Shown here piece by piece: positions 34,158 to 42,707 of a DNA stretch of 64,000 nt. Origin of the DNA: JAIBJN01 sp035762005 (lineage in GTDB: Bacteria > Actinomycetota > Thermoleophilia > Gaiellales > Gaiellaceae); assembly GCA_035762005.1 (NCBI GenBank), contig DASTQA010000024.1, forward strand, positions 1 to 64,000, read 5' to 3'. The position numbers were made by a program, and so were the translations under genes. The number at the start of each line of letters is the position of its first letter. The first letter of the stretch is position 1. Under the pieces are notes generated by a model. The model did not search any database. It was not told the origin of the DNA and saw nothing but the letters and a program-made list of their open reading frames with translations.

Positions 34158-36376
34158 GGCGGCGGGTCGGGGAGCCTCCCGGGCCCTACCTCATCGGGCG
34201 GGCCGTCGTCCGCCTGCGGTTCGTCGTCGTCGTCGGCTGGCTCGCCGCCGCGGTCCTGGCGCTCGTCTCGCTTCCGCGCCTCGACGAGGCGCAGGGCGAC
34301 GCGCTCGGGAGCCTCGTGCCGGAGGACGCGCCCGCGTACCGGGCCCAGCTCCGCTCCGCCGAGCTCTTCCGCTTCCCCGTCCTCTCGAACACGATGGTCG
34401 TCCAGCACGACCCGAACGGGCTCTCGCGGGCGGCGCAGACACGTGTGGTCGAGCGCTCGCTCGCCCTGGCGAGGCGGGAGTACCCAGATCTCCTCTCTGT
34501 TCCCTTCGCGCTCCCGCTGACCAACACGCGCGGAGTCGTCCCCGGGTCGCGGCAGTCGGGGACGACGGCGATCACCTACCTCTACTTCGAGCCCGGCCTC
34601 GGTCTCCAGGCCCGCGACCGGCTCGCGCGGTGGTTCGCGGACCCCGAGCGGCCCTTCCGGGCCTGGCGGGATGCCGACGGCGTCGTCGGCGTGACGGGGG
34701 TCGTCCCGGCGCGGGTCGAGCAGGGACGGCTGATCAGGGAGGCGATCCCGTTCGTCGAGGCGGCGACGGTCCTCCTCATCCTCGTCGTCATCGGCCTGAC
34801 CTACCGAGCCGTGACGGCGCCGCTCCTGACGCTCCTCGCCGTCGCCGTCTCGTTCGTCGTCTCGCTCGGGCTCCTGGCGGCCGCCGGACGCCGTTTCGGC
34901 ATCGCGGTCCCGGGCGAGCTCGAGCCGATCGTGCTCGTGCTCCTCCTCGGCGTCGTCACCGACTACTCCATCTTCTACCTCTCGCGGATGCGGCACCGTC
35001 TGGAGCAGGGAGAGAGCCGCCTGGAGGCGGCGGAGCGCACCGCAGGCCAGGTGACGCCGATCGTCCTCACCGCGGGCCTCATCGTCGCGGCCGGCACGGC
35101 GTCGCTCCTCGCGGCACAGCTGGAGTTCTTCCGCGTCTTCGGCCCGGGCCTCGCCTTCGCCGTGCTCGTCGGCCTGGCCGTCTCCGTCACGTTCGTCCCG
35201 GCCGCTCTCGCGACCCTCGGCGGGGCGGCCTTCTGGCCCCGGAGGCCGGCGCCGGACCTGCTCGCGCCCGCGAGAGGCCGCGTGCCGCTCGTCGCCCGGA
35301 TGGCCGGCTCGCGCGCGCTCGCGGGTCTCGTCGTCGTCCTCGCCGTCATCGGGCTCCTTCTCGCCGCGCGCCCCGTGCGGGGCCTCGAGCTCGGGGTCGA
35401 GCCGATCGGGAGCCTGCCGGCGGGCTCCGAGCCGGTGCGGGCTGCGGAGGCGGCCGCCGAGGGGTTCGCGCCGGGCGTCCTCTCGCCCACGCTCCTCCTC
35501 GTCGAGCAGGCGGGCCTGGGCGGGCTCCGTGAGGAGCTCCTCCGCTTCCAGCGGCTCCTGGAGGCGGAGCCGGGCGTCGCCGGCGTGATCGGGCCTGGGA
35601 CGCTGCCGGCCTCCGTCCCGCGCGGTGTCGCGGTCTCCGAGACGGGAGCGGCGGCCCGGTTCGTCGTGCTCGCCGAGTCGGACCCGCTCGGCCCCCAGGC
35701 GCGCGCGGCGCTCGACGACCTGCGCCGTCGTGTCCCGCTGCTGCTCGAGCGCGCGGGCCTCGCGCCGACCACGGTCGCCTTCGCCGGCAACACAGCGCTC
35801 GCGGACGAGACGATCGCGACGGTGCTCGAGGACCTCGGCCGCATCGCTCTCGCCGCTCTCGTGGTCAACGTCCTCTTCCTCGTCGTCTTCCTGCGCTCGC
35901 TGCTCGCGCCGCTCTACCTGCTCGCCACGAGCGTGCTCGCCCTCGCGGCGGCACTCGGCCTGACGGCGCTCGTCTTCCAGGACGCGCTCGGGCGCGACCA
36001 GCTGGCCTACTACGTCCCGTTCATGGCCGCGGTGTTGCTCGTCTCGCTCGGGTCCGACTACAACGTCTTCCTCGTCGGCCGCATCTGGCAGGAGACGGGC
36101 CGCCGGCCGTTCCGCGAGGCGATCGCGGTCGCCGTTCCCGCCGCCGCGCGGGCGATCAACGTCGCCGGCCTCGCCCTCGCCCTCAGCTTCGGCCTGCTCG
36201 CCCTCGTCCCCCTGGACTCGTTCCGCCAGTTCGCCTTCGCGATGCTCGTCGGCGTCTTCGTCGAGGCGTTCCTCGTGCGGACGTGGCTCGTGCCGGCGCT
36301 CCTCACCCTGGCCGGGCGCTGGAGCGCCTGGCCCGGGCGGCTGCTCGTCCTGCGGCGGCGTCCGGCCGGCCGCTAG
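34154..36376 (+). CDS. MMPL-family RND transporter
   Basis: 740 aa in two halves, each with one helix, a large outer loop and five further helices. Half 1 has VLLLGVVTDYSIFYLSRMR and half 2 has LLVSLGSDYNVFLVGRIW, the family's proton-relay Asp-Tyr pairs in helices 4 and 10. Actinobacterial MMPL proteins move lipids or hydrophobic compounds across the envelope. GTG 34154 overlaps the preceding stop. Confidence 0.9.
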   Translation: MRRRVGEPPGPYLIGRAVVRLRFVVVVGWLAAAVLALVSLPRLDEAQGDALGSLVPEDAPAYRAQLRSAELFRFPVLSNTMVVQHDPNGLSRAAQTRVVERSLALARREYPDLLSVPFALPLTNTRGVVPGSRQSGTTAITYLYFEPGLGLQARDRLARWFADPERPFRAWRDADGVVGVTGVVPARVEQGRLIREAIPFVEAATVLLILVVIGLTYRAVTAPLLTLLAVAVSFVVSLGLLAAAGRRFGIAVPGELEPIVLVLLLGVVTDYSIFYLSRMRHRLEQGESRLEAAERTAGQVTPIVLTAGLIVAAGTASLLAAQLEFFRVFGPGLAFAVLVGLAVSVTFVPAALATLGGAAFWPRRPAPDLLAPARGRVPLVARMAGSRALAGLVVVLAVIGLLLAARPVRGLELGVEPIGSLPAGSEPVRAAEAAAEGFAPGVLSPTLLLVEQAGLGGLREELLRFQRLLEAEPGVAGVIGPGTLPASVPRGVAVSETGAAARFVVLAESDPLGPQARAALDDLRRRVPLLLERAGLAPTTVAFAGNTALADETIATVLEDLGRIALAALVVNVLFLVVFLRSLLAPLYLLATSVLALAAALGLTALVFQDALGRDQLAYYVPFMAAVLLVSLGSDYNVFLVGRIWQETGRRPFREAIAVAVPAAARAINVAGLALALSFGLLALVPLDSFRQFAFAMLVGVFVEAFLVRTWLVPALLTLAGRWSAWPGRLLVLRRRPAGR

Positions 36377-36765
36377 GGCGCGTCGAGGCCCGCGGCGCGG
36401 AGCTGGTCGAGGAAGCGCTCGAAGTCCTCCTCGGAGACGTCCGCCGCCTGCTCCTCGAGGGAGTCGGCGAGCTCGCGGAAGCTCTGCACGAGGTCGTCCT
36501 GCGCCTCGCGGACGTCCTCCGGCGCCTCGAGGCCCTCGAGATCCTCCGCCTGGTCGCGGATCGCCTCGACGGCGTCGTCGGCGCGCTGCTCGAGGTCGTC
36601 CGCGGACTCGGACTCCCGCAGGCTCTCGATCCGGGACTGCACCTCGCTCTGGGCCTCGTTGGCCTCCTGCTCGAACTCCTCGCGGCTCAGCGTGTCGTCG
36701 GAGCCGCCGCAGGCGGCGAGCGCGAGGAAGGCCAGCAGGACGGCGATGCGGATGACGACGGTCAT
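36373..36765 (-). CDS. Small acidic lipoprotein with coiled-coil
   Basis: 130 aa. Signal peptide with lipobox ALAAC (Cys19), then a highly acidic, mostly helical sequence rich in Glu, Asp and Gln likely to form a coiled coil. Function unknown. Convergent with the MMPL gene, overlapping by four bases. Confidence 0.78.
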   Translation of the reverse strand: MTVVIRIAVLLAFLALAACGGSDDTLSREEFEQEANEAQSEVQSRIESLRESESADDLEQRADDAVEAIRDQAEDLEGLEAPEDVREAQDDLVQSFRELADSLEEQAADVSEEDFERFLDQLRAAGLDAP

Positions 36766-36793
36766 GGCCCTCGCCTACCCCGCCGGGACGTCG

Positions 36794-37339
36794 TCAAACG
36801 CGGGGGCGTTCGAGCCGGGACACGAGGGCGCCGACCGTGACGCCGAGGAGGAGCTGGATCCCCACGGGCCCGACGACGTGCCCCGGGTCGAACGGATGGA
36901 GGTCGAGCCGCTCGGCCTGTCTCCACTCGAAGAAGGCGAGAGCGGGGAGCGACGCGAGCGGGAGGAGCGCCCCCGCGCGCAGGCCGTAGAGGAGCGAGCC
37001 CTCGAGGACCGGCAGGGCGAGCAGCTGCCGCGCGGTCGTGCCCGCCTCGAAGGAGTAGAGGGCGACGAACGCGGAGACGAGGACGACGTCGAGCGCGAGC
37101 CCGGCCGCCGCAGCCCCTTGCCGCCGCCGGGCGAGGAGCAGCACGGCCGCCGCGAGCGTGAAGGCGCCCGCGAGGAGCCAGGCGAGGCGCTCGTCGCCGT
37201 CCGGGTAGTTGCCTCGCTCGAGGGCGACCTCGACCAGGACGAAGGGGACGGCGGCCGCGCGCGCCCAGGCCACGGCGGCCGCGCGCGCCTCCCGGCGCTC
37301 GAGCCCGGGGTCGAGACAGAGCCGCGAACGTGCGAACAT
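36794..37339 (-). CDS. Stand-alone membrane domain resembling histidine-kinase sensor modules
   Basis: 181 aa from ATG 37339 (GTG 37273 would give 159 aa). It has four or five helices with VEVALERGNYPDGDERLAWLL and FVALYSFEAGT, a pattern I associate with N-terminal membrane sensor domains of actinobacterial histidine kinases. Here it ends without GAF or kinase domains. Its start is only 15 bases from the divergent SDR gene. Confidence 0.65.
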   Translation of the reverse strand: MFARSRLCLDPGLERREARAAAVAWARAAAVPFVLVEVALERGNYPDGDERLAWLLAGAFTLAAAVLLLARRRQGAAAAGLALDVVLVSAFVALYSFEAGTTARQLLALPVLEGSLLYGLRAGALLPLASLPALAFFEWRQAERLDLHPFDPGHVVGPVGIQLLLGVTVGALVSRLERPRV

Positions 37340-37354
37340 CCGGCCCTCACGATC

Positions 37355-38131
37355 GTGGACACGGGTCTCTCCGGCAAGCGCGTACTCGTGACCGGTGCCT
37401 CGGGGGGCATCGGAGCGGCCTGCGTGCGCGCCTTCGCCGCCGAGGGAGCGCGCGTCGCCGTCCACTACCACCGCGGCCGCGAGCGGGCCGAGGCGGTCGC
37501 CGCCGACTGCGCCGGCGCCGTGCTCCTGCAGGCGGACCTGCGCCGGGAGGACGAGGTGGACGCGCTCTACGCGGACGCCCGCTCGCAGCTCGGCGGCCTC
37601 GACGTCTGCGCGGCGGTCGCGGGTGTCTGGCCCGAGGAGGACGTCCCGCTCTGGCGCCTCAGCCTCGAGCGGTGGCAGGAGACCCTCGCGGCGAACCTCA
37701 CCGCCACGTTCCTCACGGCCCGCGGGTTCCTCCGGGAGGTCGAACGCTCCGGCCGCGGAAGCCTCGTCCTCGTCGGCTCGACCGCGGGCATCTTCGGCGA
37801 GGCCGGGCACGCGGACTACGCCTCGGCGAAGTCGGCCGTCGTACGGGGCCTCCTCCTGAGCCTCAAGAACGAGATCGTCCGGGTCGCCCCGGCCGGGCGG
37901 GTGAACGCGGTCTGTCCCGGCTGGACGGTCTCGCCGATGACGCGGACGACGCTCGACGACCCGGCCGTCGTCGAGCGCGCGACGAGGACGATGGCCCTCC
38001 GCAAGGTCGCCGGGGTCGAGGACGTCGCCCGGCAGATCGTCGTCCTCGCCTCGGACGAGCTCTCGGGCCACGTGACGGGGCAGGTGGTCGTCGTCGCCGG
38101 CGGCATGGAGGGACGCGTCCTCCACGAGTAA
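37355..38131 (+). CDS. Short-chain dehydrogenase/reductase
   Basis: 258 aa from GTG 37355. NAD(P) site TGASGGIG (residues about 11-18), catalytic Ser in LVGSTAG, and catalytic YASAK are all present; the length is standard for classical SDRs and resembles FabG-type 3-oxoacyl reductases. Substrate not predictable. No Shine-Dalgarno is visible. Confidence 0.9.
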   Translation: MDTGLSGKRVLVTGASGGIGAACVRAFAAEGARVAVHYHRGRERAEAVAADCAGAVLLQADLRREDEVDALYADARSQLGGLDVCAAVAGVWPEEDVPLWRLSLERWQETLAANLTATFLTARGFLREVERSGRGSLVLVGSTAGIFGEAGHADYASAKSAVVRGLLLSLKNEIVRVAPAGRVNAVCPGWTVSPMTRTTLDDPAVVERATRTMALRKVAGVEDVARQIVVLASDELSGHVTGQVVVVAGGMEGRVLHE

Positions 38132-38199
38132 GCGCGCCGAGGCCGCAACCTTTTCCGGGGATGGGTCGTTAAGACGCCGACCCGACCAGGAGGAAACGC

Positions 38200-38265
38200 A
38201 TGTACATCGGCGGTGGTCTTCTCGCGATCATCCTGATCATCATCATCCTGATCCTCATCTTCTAG
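38200..38265 (+). CDS. 21-aa hydrophobic membrane microprotein
   Basis: ATG 38200 to TAG 38263-38265, with an excellent AGGAGG six bases upstream. After MYIGGG the peptide is almost entirely Ile and Leu, a single membrane helix with no tail. The strong binding site, separate position after the SDR gene and following terminator argue for real expression. Function unknown. Confidence 0.68.
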   Translation: MYIGGGLLAIILIIIILILIF

Positions 38266-38288
38266 GACAGGAAACAGGACTCGACTCG

Positions 38289-38321
38289 CGCGCCGCGCCC
38301 TCTCAGGAGGGGCGCGGCGCG
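38289..38321. terminator. Bidirectional hairpin terminator
   Basis: Perfect 12-bp stem CGCGCCGCGCCC / GGGCGCGGCGCG with a 9-base loop, between the 21-aa gene and the convergent CBS gene, overlapping the end of the latter. Confidence 0.65.
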
Positions 38322-38773
38322 TCCGTCTGCTCGGCCCACTCCCGCAGGATCGCGCGGCAGAACTCGGCGCGGCCGAGCATCCCGACGAAGGCTCCCCTGT
38401 CCGCGACGGGGAGGGCGGCGAAGTCGCAGTGCAGGAACCGCTCGGCCGCGTGCACCGCGCTCGTCTCGAGGTCGAGCGCGACCGGCCGGCGCATGTGCTT
38501 CTCCACCGGCTCTCGGGCGACCGCCCGGGTCCGGTCGGCGAGCAGGCCCTCGTCGTCCGTCGCGAAGGCGGTGTGCCGCAGCTCCGCGAGGTAGGCGGGG
38601 AAGAAGCCGCTCAGGAGGTCCGCGTCGCCGAAGAGGCCGACGACCTCCTCCTCCTCGCCGAGAACGGCGATCGTCGCCACGGGGTGCGCGGCGAGGATCT
38701 CGGCCGCCTCGAGGAACGTCGCCGTCCGCGGCACGGCCGCCGGGACGAGCTCGATGCCGAAGAGCCTTGCCAT
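38303..38773 (-). CDS. CBS-domain protein
   Basis: 156 aa with two CBS motifs (about 8-60 and 95-145): TFLEAAEILAAHPVATIAVL with VVGLFGDADLL, then CDFAALPVADRGAFVGMLGRAE (quoted in part). Such modules bind adenine nucleotides. The gene follows the ArsB/NhaD-type transporter gene with a 2-base gap on the same strand, so it may regulate that transporter. Confidence 0.85.
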   Translation of the reverse strand: MARLFGIELVPAAVPRTATFLEAAEILAAHPVATIAVLGEEEEVVGLFGDADLLSGFFPAYLAELRHTAFATDDEGLLADRTRAVAREPVEKHMRRPVALDLETSAVHAAERFLHCDFAALPVADRGAFVGMLGRAEFCRAILREWAEQTDAPRPS

Positions 38774-38775
38774 CC

Positions 38776-40038
38776 TCAGAGCTGGAAGAGGAGGAGGTAC
38801 ACCGTAGCGATTCCGAGGGACACGATCGTCACGGGCAGCCCGACCGCGAGGAAGCGCACGAACGAAATCTTGTGGCCGCTCCGGTCGAGGACGCCCGTCG
38901 CGGCGACGTTCGCCGCCGCCGCGATCAGCGTGGCGTTGCCGCCGAAGCACGCGCCGAGGGCGAGCGCCCACCAGAGCCCGTCCTCGAACTCCTCCTCGCC
39001 CGCCTGCAGCTGCTCGACCACGGGGATCATCGCCGCCGTGAACGGGATGTTGTCGACGAGCGCCGACCCGGCCGCGGCTCCCCAGAGGATCGCCATGCCC
39101 TGGCCGGCGGTGGAGCCGGTCGCATCGGCGAGCGCGTCGGCCACCCGCTCGATCACTCCCTGCTCCTCGAGCGCGCCGACCATGACGAAGAGGCCGAGGA
39201 AGAAGAAGAGGGTGGCCCACTCCACGCGCTCGAGCGCCTCCTCGACGTCGTCGGCCGCGACGAGGAGGAGGATCGTGGCGCCGCCGAGCGCGACGACGGC
39301 GGGCTCGAGGTGGAGCGGGGCGTGGAGGAAGAAGGCGACGATCGTCCCCAGGAGGACGGCGAGCGAGCGCTTGACGTTCCGGCTCTCCCGCACGTCGCGG
39401 CCGGGGTCGAGCCGCTCGAGCTCGTCCAGCCGGTCGGGCGGCACGACGAGCTGGCGGCGGAAGACGGCGTAGAGCATCAGGGTGACGACGACGAGCGTCA
39501 CGATCGAGACTGGGGCGAGGTTGACGATGAAGTCGACGAACGTCAGCTCGTCCACGCGGGTCCCGATCATGATGTTCGGCGGATCGCCGATGAGCGTCGC
39601 CGTGCCGCCGATGTTGGAGGCGATCACCTCGACGAGCACGAGGGGGATCGGCGAGACGCGGAGGACGTCCGCGAGCAGGAGCGTGATCGGGACGACGAGG
39701 AGGATCGAGGTGAGGTTGTCGAGGAACGCCGAGGTCACGCCCGTGACGAGCGCGAGCAGGAAGATCAGGCGCAGCGGCCGGCCCCGGGACAGCTGCGCCG
39801 TCCGCAGCGCGAGCCACGTGAAGACGCCCGTCTGCTCCGTCAGGCCGACGAGGATCATCATCCCGGTGAGCAGCCCCAGGGTGCTCCAGTCCACGGCCTC
39901 GATCGCCGTGTCGAGGTCGATCACGCCGACGACGACGACGAGGCCGGCGCCGACGAGCGCCGCCTTCGTCCGGTGCACCCACTCGAAGGCGATGACCGCG
40001 AGCGCGGCCGCGAAGATGAGGATGGCGACGACGTCCAG
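38776..40038 (-). CDS. ArsB/NhaD-type ion transporter
   Basis: 420 aa if translation begins at a CTG at 40038, which has GAGAGGAGG at good distance. Canonical GTG 39978 would delete the first helix LDVVAILIFAAALAVIAFEWVHRT, a segment conserved in this superfamily, so a non-canonical start is likely. GTATLIGDPPNIMIG and LVDNIPFTAAMIPV are the two conserved half-sites. About 11 helices. Substrate could be Na+/H+, arsenite or an organic anion. Followed by a CBS protein. Confidence 0.83.
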   Translation of the reverse strand: MDVVAILIFAAALAVIAFEWVHRTKAALVGAGLVVVVGVIDLDTAIEAVDWSTLGLLTGMMILVGLTEQTGVFTWLALRTAQLSRGRPLRLIFLLALVTGVTSAFLDNLTSILLVVPITLLLADVLRVSPIPLVLVEVIASNIGGTATLIGDPPNIMIGTRVDELTFVDFIVNLAPVSIVTLVVVTLMLYAVFRRQLVVPPDRLDELERLDPGRDVRESRNVKRSLAVLLGTIVAFFLHAPLHLEPAVVALGGATILLLVAADDVEEALERVEWATLFFFLGLFVMVGALEEQGVIERVADALADATGSTAGQGMAILWGAAAGSALVDNIPFTAAMIPVVEQLQAGEEEFEDGLWWALALGACFGGNATLIAAAANVAATGVLDRSGHKISFVRFLAVGLPVTIVSLGIATVYLLLFQL

Positions 40039-40165
40039 GCTGGCCTCCTCTCGGAATCAGTAGACGACCGCGACCGCCCTCGTCGGGCTTGCGGACGGGT
40101 AGAATCGCGCGGCTGCACGACGGTCGCAGAGCCGGGCGGGCCTGCCGGCGGCTGTGTGACCGTCG

Positions 40166-41107
40166 GTGCAGATCGCGCTCCAGGCATTCCTCTTCGTGGG
40201 CGGCCTCGCGGTCGCGCTCGTGGCGAGCGACCGCGCCGTCGCCTACACCCGCGCGCTCGCGGCCGCGCTCGGGGCGCCGCCCTTCATCGTCGGCGTCGTG
40301 CTCGTCGCGATCGGGACGGACCTGCCCGAGATCGCCAACTCGATCGCCTCGCACGTCCAGGGTGAGGGGGACGTCAACGTCGGCGACTCCGTCGGCTCCA
40401 CGCTCACGCAGTACACCTTCGTCCTCGGGCTCTTCCCGCTCGTGGCCGGAGCGATGGCGATCGAGCGCCGCCAGGTGACGGTGGTCACCCTCTTCACGAT
40501 GGCCGGGCTGGCGCTGACGGCGGTCTTCGTGGCCGACGGCTGGCTCGCGCGCTGGGAGGGGGCGGCCCTCGTCCTCGCCTGGGCGGTCTTCACCTGGCTC
40601 GTCGTGCGCTCGCTCCCCGGGCTCGCCCACGACGTCCCGCCGCCGGTCGCCCGCCAGGGGCACCTTCAGCAGTCGGCGATCGTCCTCGGCGCGCTCGCGT
40701 TCGTCGGCTTCGGGGCGACCGTCGCCGTGCGGGCGCTCGTGCGCCTCGCGGAGCTCGCGGGCGTCCCCGAGTTCCTGATCGCGTTCTTCGGCGCGTCCTT
40801 CGGCACGTCGGCGCCCGAGATCGTCGTCGACGTGACCGCCCTCCTGCGCGGGGCTCCCGGGATCGCCCTCGGCGACGCGCTCGGGAGCTCGCTCGTGGAC
40901 TCGACGCTCTCGATCGGCGCCGGGCCCCTCGTCGCCCCGGCGGAGGTGACGGCACGCCTCGCGCTCGTTGCCGCGCTCTACACGCTGCTCGCGGTCGGTG
41001 TCGTCGGAGGCGCGCTCGCGGGCCGCCGGCGGCACGACCGCCGCAGCGCGGCGCTCCTAGGCGTGCTGTACGCGCTCGCCTACGTCGTGCTCATCTCCGC
41101 CGACTGA
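40166..41107 (+). CDS. CaCA-family sodium/calcium exchanger-like protein
   Basis: 313 aa with about ten helices. Two inverted alpha repeats carry the ion sites: GTDLPEIANSIAS...GDVNVGDSVGS and GTSAPEIVVDV...GIALGDALGSSLVDS. Na+/Ca2+ or K+ exchange is expected. A TAGAAT box at 40100-40105 suggests a roughly 55-base leader. Its last 51 bases overlap the convergent NhaP gene. Confidence 0.88.
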   Translation: MQIALQAFLFVGGLAVALVASDRAVAYTRALAAALGAPPFIVGVVLVAIGTDLPEIANSIASHVQGEGDVNVGDSVGSTLTQYTFVLGLFPLVAGAMAIERRQVTVVTLFTMAGLALTAVFVADGWLARWEGAALVLAWAVFTWLVVRSLPGLAHDVPPPVARQGHLQQSAIVLGALAFVGFGATVAVRALVRLAELAGVPEFLIAFFGASFGTSAPEIVVDVTALLRGAPGIALGDALGSSLVDSTLSIGAGPLVAPAEVTARLALVAALYTLLAVGVVGGALAGRRRHDRRSAALLGVLYALAYVVLISAD

Positions 41108-42292
41108 GGCGCCGAGACGGCGTTCGATCCAGCGCGCGCCGACCGTGTCGGTGAGGCCGTGCGCGAGGATCGAGGAGAGGACGATGAACGAGGCGATGTC
41201 GAAGACGAGCGTCCGGTCCGGCGCCGTCGAGTTGAGGACGAGCAGCGCGAAGAGCATCGAGGCGACGCCCTTGGGCCCGAACCACGCGATGAAGAGCTTG
41301 TGCGGCATCGGCATCTCGACGCCCACGAAGGAGAGGAGCACGGCCGCGGGCCGGGCGACGAGGAGGGCGAAGGGGATGAAGACGAGCAGGGGCCAGAGCG
41401 ACCAGTCCCAGCCGGTCGCGACGACGAGTGCGCCGAAGACGAAGAACGTCGCGACCTGGAAGACCGCGCTCACGCTCTCGTTGAAGTCGGCGAAGGCGGC
41501 GGGGATCTCGTGGCGGGCCGCCGCCAGGGCGATGCCGGCCACGAACGCCGCGATCAGCCCGTTCCCGTACGTCAGGTCGGCGAGGCCGAACGCGGCGAAG
41601 CCGAGGCCGAGCGCGTAGATGCCCTCGTACTTGTGCGTCATGCCGCCGCCCGGCAGGCGGGGGAGGATCCGTCCCGCGAGGAGCGCGAGGCCGACGCCGA
41701 TCAACCCGCCGACGACAGCTTCGCCCGCGAGCTCGGCCGCCTCGCCGGCCGGGTCGTCCTGCTCGGCGGCGAGCACGAGGAAGAAGAGGACGAACGGGAG
41801 CGCGAGCCCGTCGTTCAGGCCCGACTCGAGGTTGAGCGTGTGGCGGATGACGCGGGGCACCCGCTGGGCCGTCACGACGGCGGAGGTCACGACCGGGTCG
41901 GTCGGCGAGAGCACGGCCCCGAGGAGGAACGCCTCCGCCCACGTGAGCTCGGGGAAGAGCAGCTTGGCGGCGAGCGCGAGGAGGACGAGCGTGACCGGCA
42001 TCGCGATGACGAGCGCGCGCGCGGGCGGGCCCCAGTGCGCCCGGAGGAGCTCCGACTCGACGAGGAGCCCGTCGGAGAAGAGCGTGAGGATGAGCGCGAG
42101 CTCGACGACGAGGACGACGAGCTCCGCGCCCGGGTTCGCGCTGACGACGTCGAGGAGGGCGAGCCCCACTCCGGCCACGACGGAGAGCACGGAGATGGAG
42201 AGCACCGTTCCGTGCAGCCAGCCGGAGAGCGCCGCCGCCGACGCGAGGAGCAGCCCGAGGATCAGGAGGGCTTCGGCGAACCCGATGTCCAC
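41057..42292 (-). CDS. CPA1-family cation:proton antiporter (NhaP-type)
   Basis: 411 aa, about 12 helices, with the family motif GAVLSPTDPVVTSAVV and the conserved NLESGLNDGLALP segment containing the acidic ion-binding residues. It exchanges Na+ or K+ for protons across the membrane. It overlaps the CaCA gene antisense by 51 bases. Confidence 0.9.
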   Translation of the reverse strand: MDIGFAEALLILGLLLASAAALSGWLHGTVLSISVLSVVAGVGLALLDVVSANPGAELVVLVVELALILTLFSDGLLVESELLRAHWGPPARALVIAMPVTLVLLALAAKLLFPELTWAEAFLLGAVLSPTDPVVTSAVVTAQRVPRVIRHTLNLESGLNDGLALPFVLFFLVLAAEQDDPAGEAAELAGEAVVGGLIGVGLALLAGRILPRLPGGGMTHKYEGIYALGLGFAAFGLADLTYGNGLIAAFVAGIALAAARHEIPAAFADFNESVSAVFQVATFFVFGALVVATGWDWSLWPLLVFIPFALLVARPAAVLLSFVGVEMPMPHKLFIAWFGPKGVASMLFALLVLNSTAPDRTLVFDIASFIVLSSILAHGLTDTVGARWIERRLGASVGGDEHDVGERVQHA

Positions 42293-42320
42293 CGGCGCAG
42301 CCTAATCCGGCCCGAAACCG

Positions 42321-42348
42321 CGAGAGGCGGCCTGGCGGCCGCCTCTCG
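42321..42348 (-). terminator. Hairpin terminator after the DUF6458 gene
   Basis: 12-bp stem CGAGAGGCGGCC / GGCCGCCTCTCG with a TGGC loop, between the end of the minus-strand DUF6458 gene and the NhaP gene start. Confidence 0.65.
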
Positions 42349-42369
42349 AGCTGGAGGGGGACGGAGGGG

Positions 42370-42603
42370 CTAGTACGGAGGCGTGCGGTCGTACGGGTCC
42401 TGCCGGACGACCGTCTCGCGGCGGTAGCCGCCGACGCCGCCCCAGCTCGACCAGAAGAGGAGCGAGAGGAGAAAGCCGACGATGCCGACGACCATGAGGA
42501 TCCAGCCGACCGTCGAGATGTCCACTCCGCTCACCTCGGCGGTGACCGCGAACGCGAGGATCGCGCCGACCGCGACGAGGAAGATGCTTGCGCCGATACC
42601 CAT
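42370..42603 (-). CDS. DUF6458-like two-helix membrane protein
   Basis: 77 aa. Two helices (about 5-25 and 33-50) joined by a short loop, then a polar tail ending YDRTPPY; the start MGIGASIFLVAVGAILAFAV is typical of actinobacterial DUF6458. GAAGGAGGG lies upstream of ATG 42603. It is divergent from the cytochrome oxidase operon. Confidence 0.8.
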   Translation of the reverse strand: MGIGASIFLVAVGAILAFAVTAEVSGVDISTVGWILMVVGIVGFLLSLLFWSSWGGVGGYRRETVVRQDPYDRTPPY

Positions 42604-42707
42604 GTGCTCGGTTCCCTCCTTCGGAGTTCGGGTGGGTAAACGGTCGAGCCCCTCTCTCGGATACTGGTGCGTTAGGGTTTCGGCGGGCCGCGAACCCTGA
42701 TTCTCAC

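Noticed and set aside
38303..41035. 910-codon minus-strand frame
   Set aside because: Only its last part (38303-38773) is a real gene, the CBS protein; the rest is antisense or out of frame with the transporter genes.
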